A stretch of DNA of 64,000 nucleotides from Petrosia ficiformis (GCA_947044365.1 OX345637.1:8142343-8206342), one strand, 5' to 3'; shown: positions 36,084 to 49,571, counted from the stretch's first letter. Notes: generated by a model from the letters alone, not told the origin. Numbers and translations: made by a program.

Positions 36084-39000
36084 ATGAAGGCCATATATCT
36101 TATTTTGTTTGCAGTGTTGATCCCTGTATGGTGAGTTTGCAAGTGCAATATATGACTGCAACAATTTTGCATGCTGTCTTCAGACATTAGTCCCTGCTCC
36201 TTATAGTATTAAATATAGCCAGTATGTTGTATACTTGCATGCACTGCAGTATTATGTTTTGCATGTGTCCATAAATAACATAATTTCATATAATTATGGA
36301 GAAGAATATCTCTATGACTGCTTTGTTGCTTGATCATGAACTTTCCCTCCTAAATCTATAATCTTTGCTGAAGTGCAACAGCCTATTATAGATTGTGTAG
36401 AGTGTTTTTCCACTCTTCTTTTTAGGTTCTTAGCTGTGTAATGTTTACTTTTTAATTGATGAGCTAGAACAACTCAGTTTAAGTTGCAGTTTCTACAAGC
36501 TGCTTTCTTCCTGGTGGTACTGTATAACTTGAGTGGCAAATGATCTTTTATGTGACTTCCTTAACAATGTGACTCAACCACGTATTTGGTTGAAGCCATT
36601 TGCATGGGAGTCCATACAAATCAATGAGAGGAGGGAGTGTGGTATCACAGTAAAAATTGTTTGATTGAAGCCATTTGATTTTCTGTATGGGAGATCAATG
36701 AGAGGAGGGAGTGTGGTATACCATACCAGGCCGGCCAGCAAGACTATGTAGTATGCAATATAGTCTTGGTGGCCAGCTTGGTAATATAGGGCTGGAATGA
36801 TTAATCAATTAATCAATCAATATTGAAACTGAATTCTTCTGATTATTGATTATCAGACTGTGATATCAATTATACTATTTATTCCAAAAGACATACTTTT
36901 CAAAAATGCAACAGCAAATAATGTATGTGACAGGAAACCTTTTTGATCATCAAATGGGAGGAGTTTCCTGCATTAATTTACTTAATTGGCCTAATTACTT
37001 CCGTACTGTATAACTTGAGTGGCAAATGATCTTTTATGTGACTTCCTTAACAATGTGACTCAAATATTTAATCATAGGGATAGCCATCCTGTTGGCAATA
37101 AAAAATCCATAGTGCATCTGGTAAGTTAGTCTTACTGTCCAGCCGGGAGGGTCTTCCAAAATACAGGATGGACAGCAAGACAAGCAAATAGATTATGACC
37201 TCACCACGTATTTGGTTGAAGCCATTTGCATGGGAGTCCATACAAATCAATGAGAGGAGGGAGTGTGGTATCACAGTAAAAATTGTTTGATTGAAGCCAT
37301 TTGATTTTCTGTATGGGAGATCAATGAGAGGAGGGAGTGTGGTATACCATACCAGGCCGGCCAGCAAGACTATGTAGAGTTTCCTGCATTAATTTACTTA
37401 ATTGGCCTAATTACTTCCGCTGATTTTAATCGATTATCAGTCGATTTGAAGTTAGTGATAATCGATTTCAGAATCTCAGCTGATTCCCAGCCCTTTAAAA
37501 TATTTTGTTAAAGCCATTTGATTTCCTATATGTGAGTCCAATGAGAGGAGGGGGTGTGATATATAAATGCACAAATGCAATTAGCCATACCGTTAACTGT
37601 TCTATAACACTATATAGTATAGGCTTCATAGTTTCATTATTTTAATAGAATATTTAAGGAGTGGAAAAACAAATAGCAATAGGTGGTAGAGTTCAGTTCA
37701 GACATGAGATACATAGTCAGCAATGAATGACATCACTCAGTATAGGGATTTGGTTTCTTCATATGTCTTATTAAAGATGCAAACAACATAATGGTTATTG
37801 TGCTGCTAAAAAATATTTCCTTATATAAAAAAAATTATATTGAAGCAATTTTAATATAGTACAATTTATTTTAGTTACAGTGTAGCAGTATTTCCTCGTC
37901 TCCAAGATAAAAGTCCTTTTGCTATCAATGTTGGGACAGATGAAAAAAGTGTTACTGTTAATTTGAATGACCTACTACCACCAAGTACTCAGAAGGAAGC
38001 GGTGGACTTGGGAGATCTAAGATTAGGAATACTACACGAGTCCTTGCAGTGTGTAGAACTACTAACTGAAAATTCTATCAATTACAAGAGGGAGGATGGA
38101 CTGTATCGTCGTATTCCTGTTAAGCATGATATCACTGAAAACCAGTTTAACACTCTATTGGATGACAATCCTCTTGTCATAGTTCGTTTGGGAGAACAAG
38201 ATGATTTACACTCGAATGATAAGAAGATTTGTGGAGATAGTATTATACGATCACAAGAACAAGAATATGTGGATGTTTTAGTAAAAGAAGATTTACACCA
38301 AACAGATGAGCCAGTTGGTGTTGATCCTGATGCACGTTGTAATAGTCAAGGCTTATCTTTTGATGAAGATCCTGGAAAAGACATTCCTTATTTTGATAAT
38401 GTCCTCACACCTCCATTTTTTTCCCGTTTTGGCTTATCATCGTCAACAACAGTTGATCAAGTACCAGAAAAAGTCAAACTTTTAAAGAGGGATCCAAAAC
38501 GACCTCTATTTGGTTATGGAGCACACAAGTCCTTACAAGCTCTCCTTGTTGAACAACCTACATGCAGTCAGTCATCTTTGCGTACTAGTCTTCAAACTGC
38601 TGTAGAACTGGAATGGGCAACTCTGCCCCTATATCTAACTTCATTATATACCATAAAAAGTGGTGCCAACAGTGAAGGGGAAATTCGTGTTTTTAATGTT
38701 AGCCTTCAAGAGATGATACATTTTGGTCAAGCAAATAATCTACTCATTTCTGTTGGGGGTATACCAATCATCAATGCTTCAACAGCTCCTTCTTATCCTA
38801 CAAAAGGTCTTCCTGGTGGAGTTCTACAACATCTTCCAATCAGCCTTAAAAAACTGTCAATTGACCATGTCTATAGTACATTCATGGGAGTAGAGATTCC
38901 TCGAAACTCTAGCGCTGTCTACCCACCTATAATAAATGACTTGTACACTATAGGTGCATTTTATAAAGAAATTCTTTCTTGCATGAAATACCTCGGAAAC

Positions 39001-39552
39001 CAAATTTTTGCAAATGCTTCATTAGACAAACAGGTTGTATTTGATTGGCTTCCAAGTCGTGGTGTCTTATACCAAGTCGACAACTTGACGGTAGCTGAAA
39101 TGGCTATCAATGAAATTATTGACCAAGGTGAAGGAACAAGTCCAGTTGATCCAGTTGATGCATTGACCAATCAATATGCTCATTTCTACAAATTTGAAGA
39201 GATTGTATGTCAGAAAGGACTGATACCAGTTGGAAACATGCGTTATGCTTATCAAGGTAATCCAGTTCCCTTTAATGCAACCGGTGTATACAATATGGTT
39301 GACAACCCAAATAAAAATACTATTCCTCCAAACACTGAGTGTTACAATGCCACGAGAGAGTTCAACGTAAAGTATGTTACACTAATGAAAATGCTGGAGG
39401 AAACTTTCACTGGGAATCCGAGTCTAATTGGCAATGCTGTAAGTTACATGAAATATGTAATTCCACCAGCAGCCCAATATGTCGTGAAACTTCCCCTACA
39501 ACCTGGCAGCCCATACAATTGTGGTCCTGTATGGGATTTGGATTGGGATTGA
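36084..39552 (+). CDS. secreted protein with VioB-type ferritin-like domain
   Basis: Two exons: 36084-36130 (47 nt, phase 2, donor GTGAGT) and 37875-39552, giving 574 residues. Exon 1 supplies a signal peptide, MKAIYLILFAVLIPV, completed by CYSVA from exon 2; the frame runs open across the join. Residues about 60-235 are an acidic, unrecognised region. Residues about 245-480 match the ferritin-like domain found in VioB and related iminophenyl-pyruvate dimer synthases: AVELEWATLPLYL (E260, E262), LQEMIHFGQANNLL (E295, H298), then HFYKFEEI near residue 445, consistent with iron ligands of a four-helix bundle. Several NxT/S sites fit secretion. The reaction is unknown; an oxygenase or metal-handling role is inferred from the fold only. 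The intron contains a duplicated segment. Confidence 0.85.
36525..37420. repeat. direct duplications inside the ferritin-like gene intron
   Basis: 36579-36749 recurs at 37204-37376 almost unchanged (landmark GAAGCCATTTGCATGGGAGT). 36525-36580 recurs at 37007-37062, and 36963-37003 recurs at 37378-37418. The three blocks are shuffled relative to one another, so at least two duplication events are needed. Confidence 0.85.
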
Positions 39553-41551
39553 GAAATAACATCAATAATTAAGAAATTAATGATAATTTAGGCAATTTTT
39601 GTATTAAATTTTTTTTGCATCAATCCCTCCTTTGGCAGGGTTCATGCACTCTTGTTTCTTTTTGCTGATAAACTTTGATTTGTTACAATTGTATTTAAGT
39701 TTATCCATTGCTATGCATAGACAGTAGTTTGGTTTTCTGTTTGCAAAAGTAAAAATGCTCTGATCACGATCTAGGTACCAATTAAGAATGACAAATAAAT
39801 ATATTGGAAATATACCAAAGATGTTTGGTTCAAGTTTGTGGTCAGCTGTGGATAAAATTATGTATGCTATTATGTGTTATTGACACCTGCAGAATTTTAG
39901 TTTGCTCCATAGCCAGAACTACACCAGGCCCGTATGTAGGGTGGCCCAGGGCCCAGTTAAGCCCACCATACACTAGGCAACATTGTCAGTTATACACATT
40001 CAATGTTGCATTGTTATATGAAAGATCAAAGGAATTGTTGCATGCAACATTTAAATGTTGCCTAAGCATTACATCATCACAGTAAAAGTGAGTGGGTTGT
40101 GGTTTTGAGTTTATGTGGAGGAGTGTCCGAAATTAATTTTTAACCCTACCTGGACCCGAATAGATCTAGTGTGTGGCAAGTCTGGCTGCCACAGATTCAT
40201 TCCAATTGCATGGATAGCAGAGGAAGTACTTACAATAAAGAGAGTAAAGAACCCCCCCTGAAAGGTACTAGATCTAATTTAATAATTAACTCGTACTCTG
40301 GCTATAGACAGGCGTAGCCTGACCCTTGCCTATACATAGACAGTGTCAGTACACCAAACTTGTTTTGCACTTAGCATAGCTGCAGAGGCTGAGAGCCCGA
40401 GTAGCTATTATGCTTTGGCAATATATAGCTTTGCAGGCAATACGTTTGTTGAAGAGGGGAGGGAACGTCTGAGGAAACTGCTATAGATTTTGTTGCGTAG
40501 TGCAGTAATTTCTGTACTGATACCAATCAGATTATTTCAGTCACATTATTAAAACAGCAATTATGGGGAGTACCTGGTTGCAAGACAACAATAAAATAAA
40601 TGAAGTTAGCATTATAACTGAATCAGTGGCTATGCCGCAGTGAAAGATAACAAGAGTTTGCTATTCGATGAAATTTTGTGGACGTTTTTATTAATCTGCC
40701 AACAGGTTTTGGAAAATCTTTGTGCTACTACTGTTTGCCTTTGCTTTTGACATCTTCAACAATTGCACAAGTCTGTACTCAGTCTTTCAGCAACTGTTTA
40801 TTGAATAACATCCTTGATGGGTATGTCTAGTTCTACTCTCATTCTTTTCTGTTTGACACGTGCGTCAAAGTCAGATCCATATGAATGCTTTGATGAAGGT
40901 GTTACACTACTTGTGACTACCTTATGATGTATAAAACTATTGCTAACTTTATCGTAGTTGAATCAAGGTATATTCTTTTACTGGCAGGAAATTCTATATT
41001 GCACTAACTCGTCCAACCCTATAAATGTGCAGTTTTAATAATTACATTCCTTTCTGCTACAAAATCTATAGCAGTTACACCAGACGTTCCCTCTGGTGAA
41101 TATCTGGCACACAGGACTGCTTTGGCAACATGTTTGGTATCTGGACAATTAAGATATGCAATCTGATTAAAAAATCAAATATTTAGCTTTCTAATCAGAT
41201 GAGCACTGTCACTAGTGGCTAGAATTATTTCTTTCAATATGATATTAAGTAGTTTGGGAATGAGTATTGATGGTACTTGTGCTTGGACTTCAGTACTTCA
41301 AAAAATAAGGTGCTTGTGCTTGCACTTGACAAATCTTAAAGTACTTGTATTTGTATTTAAGTGCATTCTGAAGTACTTGGACCCATGTCTGAATTATTTA
41401 AATTACTGTAGTCTATAAAACATGTGACTATGGGGCAATGCAATATCAAAGTTCACAATACTTAATATCAAGTATAATGTCCAAGTATTGACATCGATAC
41501 TACCACACCAATTTTTCTATCTTTCTGTCTCTCCCTCCCATACCACCTTAG
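39553..41551. other. spacer before SLC35F copy B
   Basis: Holds a small foldback at about 39983-40065 (TAGGCAACATT arms), a possible short first exon for SLC35F copy B at 40210-40264 (MDSRGST..., donor AAAG|GTACTA, phase 1) and a helicase relic at 40678-40828. No other gene is supported. Confidence 0.5.
40678..40828 (+). pseudogene. RecQ-like helicase motif I fragment
   Basis: An open piece of 49 codons containing VDVFINLPTGFGKSLCYYCL, the Walker A motif of RecQ/DEAD-type helicases, then losing similarity and reaching TAG. An in-frame stop lies three codons upstream. Helicase fragments of this kind are frequent relics in sponge genomes (from memory). Non-functional. Confidence 0.55.
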
Positions 41552-44500
41552 GAAAAGGTATATTTCAGTCAGCTAGCTCTCTATCATCTACTAAGAAACT
41601 GGTCTTTGGAATATTCATAGTAGTTGTCATAGCAACCTCATGGGTTGGTAACACACAGACAGCACAGAGTACTTATGACGGGAAATTTAGAGCTCCCTTC
41701 TTTTTGGTTTGGTTTGGAACGTCATGGATGTTGTTAGTATTTCCAGTTACTGTTCCATTATATTTCATAATTAATAAGAAGACCGTGAATCAAAAGACTA
41801 TAAATGAACTGTTGAGGTACTTGTATATGGCATGCCGTTTGTCTCAAAATTCAAGCAAATCGTTACTTGTGAACTATGCGGTATTTACATTTGTACTTTT
41901 GATCAATATTTATAAATAACCGTTACTTTTGTTCGATATTTATAAATAACCGTTACTTTTGTTCGATATTTGTAAATAACTGTTACTTTTGATCGACATT
42001 TGTAAATAACAGTTACCTTTGTTCGATATTTGTAAATAACTGTTCGATATTTATAAACTGATATTTATAAATAACTGGCAACAGTTATTTACAAATATCG
42101 AACAAAAGTAAGTTATTTATAAATATCGAACAAAAGTAACAGTTATTTATAAACATCGAACAAAAGTAACAGTTATTTACAAATATCAATCAAAAGTAAC
42201 AGTTATTTACAAATATCAATCAAAAGTAACAGTTATTTATAAATATCGATCAAAAACAAGTGTAAATACCGCATAGTTCACAAGTAACGATTTGCTTGAA
42301 TTTTGAGACAAACGGCACGCCATACTTGTATAATTATGTTATTTGTAATATAGACTAGAAATATCAAAATAGGATGATGAATGGTGGTTAGATAGATAAT
42401 TGTATGGATTCATGGATTGACAGATGAATAAATTGAGATAGGTGATTGATTGATTGCTGATGGATGGATAGTTTGATGGACAAATTGAGTGATGGCCAGA
42501 TGGACAGAAAGATAAATCAATGATGAGTAGATGGTTAGCATTTAACAGTATCTTATGCTCCTTTCTCCTGTTTGTGGGAATTAAGTCATAATTAATTAAT
42601 TATAGATTTGACATTTTGTTAAGATCTTTTTGTAGTTTTATAAAAAATGTAAATTCATTACTAGCTGTAGAAGGCCTTTCGACTGAAACACTCAATGTTT
42701 TCACAACTGATTTATTTTGTTTTAGTAAAGCTCATTAAACTACTAAGAGAAACAAGCTACCAATTTCTTAGTTTTACAGAAATTTTGCTATAACAGACAT
42801 GCAAAACGATTACTATTCCCTTCTGTATATGCTTTGCAGTGAGGATAATTTACAGTTTACAGTAACTCATTCTGCCTCCAGGCAGGAGTTAATATAGTGT
42901 TGATTGTATAACAGCAAATTACTTGGTTTACACATTACATAACCTTGGATATAATATACATGTGTTTTGTATGTATCCATTCAGTCACAGCAAAGAGATA
43001 GTGTTTCCATCTAAATTCAGTCTTGTTTCTATCCTTACTTCTACTGTCTTGTTCACACTGATTTGGATACCTACTAATTATATGTATGCTAGAGCACTCA
43101 TTAGTATTGCTGCAACTGATGTAACAGCCATTTTCTCAACTGCACCAGCTTTTGTCTTTATTTTTTCAATGATCATATTGAGAGAACCACCATTATTATT
43201 AAGAGTAAGTATGTAAGTGTTTACACCAGTCACATTATCATAATTGAGAGAACACCTGTTATTTTTACATGTTTAAGATTACTGACTCAGTAGTCAGCCA
43301 TACATGTGCTTATATTGTGACTGTATTAATTAAATGATTATTTGCCCTTAGAGGACTGATGGCATATATGTGACATCTCACCCCTACGTGGTTTGGAGTG
43401 TGTTCCTAGCATTACGAAGCACTCCAAATGCTTGTAATTGGTGTCAGGCACAAGTCTGTGTAAATGGCTAAAAAAGTTGATTGTTTTTTGGCCGCTCTTT
43501 GGCCTAAATAACGACTACGGGGGAATTTTAAAGGGGGTGTCCCCCTGTTAATGGGGGTTCGAAGGGAGCTGTGCCCCTCACTGCCTACGCAAATTCTGGT
43601 TTTAGTGACCCCGCCCACATGTTCTGATGGTACCTGAAGCAAGTTGGTAGAAGTAGTACTCCAGGTCGGAAAAGGAGCCAAGTTTGGGGAAGATAAAGTG
43701 AACGGTGGCCAAAATATATGCAATAGAGGCACCAGTGTTGGAAATGGGAAGAATGTTTAAAAACAAGCTCAGTTCTCTAAGGGTTAGAGAATCTGCATTA
43801 GTGAACTATGCCACGTGTGTATTTCATTATAAATATGATCACCTTATTCGGTGTTTATCTGGACATGACATAAGAATGATGTTTCTATATAATTATGTAC
43901 AAGTATTTCTATTTTCACAAATGTTAATTTTATTCCATTTTCACGGTAGTTTTTTGCAGTGCTTCTTTCAATATCTGGTATTGTCCTGTTTGCTTATGTT
44001 GATGGATTTGGTACAGCTAATACACGGAGTATAGCTTTGTCAATTGGTAGTGCCATAGGAGCTGCTTTATATAAGGTACACTATATGTAATGAATATAAT
44101 AGTTAATAATAATACTCCAGCTATATATAATAATTACTTTAATATTGTGTATGTATAATTATCCTCTTATTCTCCTTTTTTTTTGTTTTTTCTTTTTGTG
44201 TTGTTCTTTATGTATGAGATCCCTTAATATTAGCAATGCTATTGGGATCCTACTAAACATTTTGTTTAGTTAACTATCAAACAAGTGTATATAGAGAAAA
44301 AAGTATCCCCATGACTGCTTTGTGGTGTACAGCATTCAGTAATCATGGCTGACTTTATCATGCCTGAAACACAACAGCCTAATATAGTTATTATTTCATT
44401 ATCTACTCTCCTTACCTTTTAAAGGACCTTGTAGAACTTTAGAAAGGTAGAATAGCTAGCTATTAGTTCCAGTTTCTACATAAGCTAGTAAAGCTACAAG

Positions 44501-46092
44501 CAGCTTTCTTTCTGCTGCTCTGTAGAGCAGCTAGCCTAGGGCTCGAGCGCGCGTTCTATTACGCGCTACGCCCATTAATTGATCGAGCCCCCCGGAACGA
44601 AGTAGCTTCCTTAACTACGTATACACAACATATTCGCGTAAGTGACACAAGAATATATATAATTATATATATTATATATATAAACATACTTCGAACCCGT
44701 GGGAAAGCAATCATAGGGATGGCCCTACGGGCCATAAAAATAATATAGTGTTATCAATTGGTAATGAAGGTATAGTATAATTATTTAGTGAATTATACAT
44801 ATGATAGTACATAGAGTGCAGAATTCTTGCTAGGTTTTCTTTTCTGGTGATGCTACAACACTATTAAAACTATTTCCACCACCATCTTAGATATTCGTCC
44901 CTTCAAATGACCATGCCTTTTATTTTATTTTAAATACTGAACGAAAATTGTACTTGTACAACAAGAAAACTGATGGAGTCTGATCTTATAGCAGCTGCTT
45001 TTAATTATGATATAAAATATGTTCACATTTAACTAACATTTACTGAGGTGACAACTGAATGTTCTTTAGTATGTTTACGTAAGGTTAATGATTATAAATT
45101 GCTCACTTTCTTTTCTATTAACACATTTAGACTTTGCTAAAATGGAGAGTCAAAGAAGCTTCTCTATTTCAAATGGCATTTTTTCTATCGACCATTGGAT
45201 TGTTCACTTTACTGGTATTCTGGCCATTAGTTGTATTACTACATTTCACACGTAGGTATTGTAATATACATTTGTTATTGTTCATGCATTGTGGTATTAG
45301 TCAAGTAGACCTTGACCTTTTCATGAAAGTGGAGGGTCAGGACCAGAGCATACATTAGATTTTTTATCTGCTACAGTGATGTCATAACAATTAAAACATG
45401 CCCCAACATGTTGATAGAAAGTGCTACAGGGAATTTTGAAGGACAAGCAAAGGAAAGTTGTGGTTAGTTTGTTAGTGGTGAAGATGTGTTTGGTGTATTA
45501 CTAACTGGGTATAGAAAATCATTGTGCTATACATGTTCCAGACCCACAGTATGCTCTGGTCCTGATTCTCCGCCTACACGTAAAGTCAGACTCCGCCTAG
45601 CTATTAGGAGTGTTAATGAAGGAAAATATCAATATTTTCACTAATCCATCATATTTAGCTTTCCTCCTAGTAATAAAAAGGTCTATACACAGGAACGTTT
45701 CATTTTACATATAACTTAATTTGAATACACACATCAATCCTTGTTATTTTGTATTTTAAATTACAGATGCTGAAATTTTAGTTGATGTTCCATGGAGCTA
45801 CCTCTGTGGAAGTTCCATTTTAGGAGTCCTGTTTAACTTTGCAATCAATTTTGGTATTGCTTATACTTTCCCATTATTCATTTCTCTTGGAACCATCATG
45901 GGTATACCTTTGAATGCACTACTTGATGCTGTAATCAGACATGTTGATTTAGCTAACTGGAAAATTACAGCAATGGACCTTGTTATTGGAGGGTTCTTAC
46001 TTATGCTTGTTCCTCCCTCTACGTCTCTCTGGATAGAGGGGAAACTGTGTTGTAAGAGGTGCCAGCCTAACAAACAGCTAACCATCCAATAA
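41552..46092 (+). CDS. SLC35F: SLC35F3/F4-type transporter, copy B (exon 1 uncertain)
   Basis: Exons 2-6 are intact and phase-compatible: 41552-41816, 42985-43204, 43950-44075, 45131-45251, 45767-46092. They give about 353 residues nearly identical to copy A, with a few changes (NTWSI to NTRSI, MYDRAL to MYARAL, PPSV to PPST) and a different short tail (CQPNKQLTIQ). The long acidic exon 1 of copy A was not found. A candidate at 40210-40264 starts MDSRGST, like MDSRANT in copy A, and ends in the right phase, giving a protein of about 370 residues. Transport spans are complete, so this may be a working paralogue or a copy that lost its promoter. Introns carry different transposons from copy A. 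Confidence 0.8.
41828..42322. mobile_element. Mutator-like foldback with 10-bp target duplication
   Basis: 495 bp that is almost entirely a hairpin: TGGCATGCCGTTTGTCTCAA at the left and the near-exact inverse at the right, with inner arms of 30-odd-bp tandem units (GTTATTTATAAATATCGA). It is flanked by a perfect 10-bp direct repeat TACTTGTATA (41818-41827, 42323-42332). Target repeats of 9-10 bp with long inverted ends point to a Mutator-type element. The left target repeat begins inside the exon 2 splice donor (G41817 T41818), which it leaves intact. Confidence 0.85.
43370..43740. other. GC-richer insert in SLC35F copy B intron 3
   Basis: Base composition rises here, with runs such as GGGGGTGTCCCCCTGTTAAT. 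Open frames exist on the minus strand but show no recognisable family. Copy A lacks it, so it is probably a transposon fragment. Confidence 0.4.
44281..44742 (+). mobile_element. TIR element family R1, copy 4
   Basis: Begins ACAAGTGTATATAGAG and ends GAACCCGTGGGAAAGCAATC + ATAGGGATGGCCCTACGGGC, with the shared GC-rich core. It is the best preserved copy and is inserted in SLC35F copy B intron 4. Confidence 0.75.
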
Positions 46093-49000
46093 GATTTGTG
46101 CATTTTTTAAATCATAAACTAATGCTGTTTTATTATTGTAATGATCAAAACATAGTTATACCAAGTGAAGGAGTTTAGATACAGTAAATAATCACTGTTA
46201 TCACACACAAAGAAAATTCCAAAGATATATTATACACATGCAAGCCAAGGCAGTTAAACATAACATAGCTGCAACATAGGGTATTGGTGAAGGACTGGAA
46301 ACATTTCAGTAGATGTTAACTATAGAACTCTGTGTATAATATACCTTTGCTATAAATTTAAACCCTCACTATATACTAGGTATTCAGTCACTTTGCAGAG
46401 GACAAAAATTGGTAGCATAATGAATTTACCAAACATATTGGCTTCCTGTACAAAAATTAATAATAAATATTTTGATTTTAAAAATAATTTCATTATGCAA
46501 TTTCAGATCTAAAATATTGGTCCGGCCAGACTGGCTTCTACGTTATTGTGTCATTATGATGACTCAAATTGCTAGTGCTACAAATCACTGATCGAATGAC
46601 AAATTACTCACACTTGGGTTGTAGATAAAATGTATAATAATTACATAATTGTATGTATTATTAACTGAACAATAATACACCTGTGGAAGTATTATCATTG
46701 CAGTTCATGATATACAACATAGTTTATTCTAATGTGCATGATTGTATTTGTGTGGGATTTGCTCTGGCCACTAGTCTAAATATAAAGTGAGTTAAGTCAC
46801 TCTCTTGTATATTAATAATTTGATACTAGTCCTGTATACAGACTGTGATAAAAATCATGAAGGGACAGGCTCCAGTTATATTATCTCTCCTGTATTGCAG
46901 TACTCGCATGTGTCACTACTAATTCTCTTGTATTGTTGATCACTTTACTGTATCGTGTGTGGATTAACATCAGCTAATCAAAATATCACTATATAGTTTC
47001 AAAATGATGGAATTGATGTATGGAAGGGAATGAATCTATTCTATGTAATAGGATGCTCCAGAACCGTTGAACTTACTCCTATGTGAATGTCTCTATCTCC
47101 ACTGGTAAGAATACGAAAAAATGGTAAATTTATTAGAAGAGGAGGTAGTGGACATTGGAGGTAGAGACATTCATATTGGAGTAAGTTCAACAGTTCTGGA
47201 GCATCCTATTTGCAGGAGAGAATTCCTTTAAATGATAAGTATAAGTGATAAACTGCTAAAGGTGTATTAAATTAGGGATATGATTGTAAGCATTAATAGA
47301 AAACCTCTTTGATCCTAATCTTAGTGATACTTTGTCTTTCTCATAATTGATTTGTTGTTTTAACAAATTGATTGTGTTCATTTGCTTTATAGTGCTTCTA
47401 AATAGTATTAATGAAGCTATAGGAAAATTTAATGGAAGAAATTCATGTTATATACATAATTATTATGTTCCTAATGAGAAAGTACAGATGTATTATCCAT
47501 TAGAAACATAACAATTGTTTTTACTTCCCTGTTTCTTATGTTACTAATGGGGAAGTCAAGATGTTTTATCCATTAGGAATATAACAATTGTTTTTACTTC
47601 CCTGTTTATTATGTTCCTAATGAGAAAGTACAGATGTATTATCCATTAGGAACATCTGTTGTAAACATGATTATTATGTTCTTAATGGAAAGTACACGGT
47701 GGATGGAAAACATACAATTGACAACCAAACCGAAGCCATTCCTATAATAATTGCTTAAATAATGGTTAATACAATTGCAGCTAGTGATCAAGAGGTTGGC
47801 ATCTGCATGTAAACACCTAGTTGCTTTCATATCATAACACATATTTATTCACCTATAATAATATTTATTGTATATAGATAATTATTATATGTCATATAAC
47901 CTTCTAATTTTGCTTTCCATCTATATCTGGTTATTACATCTTCCCACATGAATTATTATATTATTATAGTGGTGAAAGCCATTCCAATATGAAATACATT
48001 GTTGGTATAATTATAGTCATGACATGCAAGATTCTTTCAATTACTAAGCAACCTATTTAAGTAACCACTGTAATGAAATTTATTCTATAGGTGTATTATG
48101 AACTATAATACACCTATAGAAGTATTATTATATTAATATTATACATGCATAATACACAACATAGTTTATGCATGATTGTATTTGTGTGGGATGCCGACCA
48201 CAAGTCTAAATATAGTGAGTTAAGTCACTCTCTTGTATATTAATAGTTTGATACTAGTCCTGTATACAGACTGTGATAAAAATCTTGAAGGGACAGACTC
48301 CAATTATATTATCTCTCCTGTATCATACACTGTAAATTGGTTATATGTGTTCATTTGCTTCTAAATAATAATAATGAAGCATCTATAGGAACTTAGGAAG
48401 CCAATTTTATCATGATTTTAAATTTAATGGAAAAATTCATGTTATAAACATAATTATTAATTTTATTATGTTCCTAATGAGAAAGTACAGATGTATTATC
48501 CATTAGAAACATAACAATTGTTTTTACTTCCCTGTTTCTTATGTTACTAATGGGGAAGTCAAGATGTTTTATCCATTAGGAATATAACAATTGTTTTTAC
48601 TTCCCTGTTTATTATGTTCCTAATGAGAAAGTACAGATGTATTATCCATTAGGAACATCTGTTGTAAACATGATTATTATGTTCTTAATGGAAAGTACAC
48701 GGTGGATGGAAAACATACAATTGACAACCAAACCGAAGCCATTCCTATAATAATTGCTTAAATAATGGTTAATACAATTGCAGCTAGTGATCAAGAGGTT
48801 GGCATCTGCATGTTAACACCTAGTTGCTTTCATATCATAACACATATTTATTCACCTATAATAATATTTATTGTATATAGATAATTATTATATGTCATAT
48901 AACCTTCTAATTTTGCTTTCCATCTATATCTGGTTATTACATCTTCCCACATGAATTATTATATTATTATAGTGGTGAAAGCCATTCCAATGAAACAAAT

Positions 49001-49571
49001 TGTTGGTATAATTATAGTCATGACATGCAAGATTCTATGTTGATAGCCAATTACTAATAAGCAACCTATTTAAGTAACCACTGTAATAAAATTTATTCAG
49101 CTTTTTTCAAAATGTGCATGCATATATATGTCTCATTTTTCATTCTTCCAAGTAAAGTTATCAATAACAGTCTATTCATGTTTAGTATGTTCTTTTTTAC
49201 TGTATAGCTACAACTAAACATAAATCTCATGTTCATTTTTCTATACAAAAACATGATTGTCAGCCACTCTTCTAAGGTATTACACATGCATGTATCTCAT
49301 ATAAGCAGGATGCCTATAAAGGTGACCTTTATTACATTGCATGGCAATGATTATTATACGTTGATTACAATTACAGCAAAAGTATAGTCATAATCAATTA
49401 TAACCATATGCTTGCTATTTCCATGCATGAACACACACAAAATAAATTAGTGTTGATTTTTTTGTAAAGAAAATATTACTACAGTGAATTCACTCACTAC
49501 TACTAATTATTTTGAAAAAAAAAAGCAATACGTGTACATTCTAATAATGTTCCACATGCATAAATTGAAAG
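46093..49571. repeat. spacer with direct duplication of about 1.2 kb
   Basis: No gene. 46730-46910 recurs at 48165-48330, and 47440-47995 recurs almost exactly at 48455-49005, an offset near 1.0 kb. Inside each is a triplicated unit of about 90 bp (CCTAATGAGAAAGTACAGAT). 46260-46470 is shared with 52110-52400, partly inverted. 49090-49570 is the conserved 3' flank of the DRE-TIM gene. Confidence 0.8.
47051..47206. mobile_element. MITE with TA target duplication
   Basis: 156 bp. Ends GGATGCTCCAGAACCGTTGA and near-exact inverse, arms of about 50 bp, flanked by TA on both sides, as for Tc1/mariner-type insertion. Non-coding. Confidence 0.85.
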
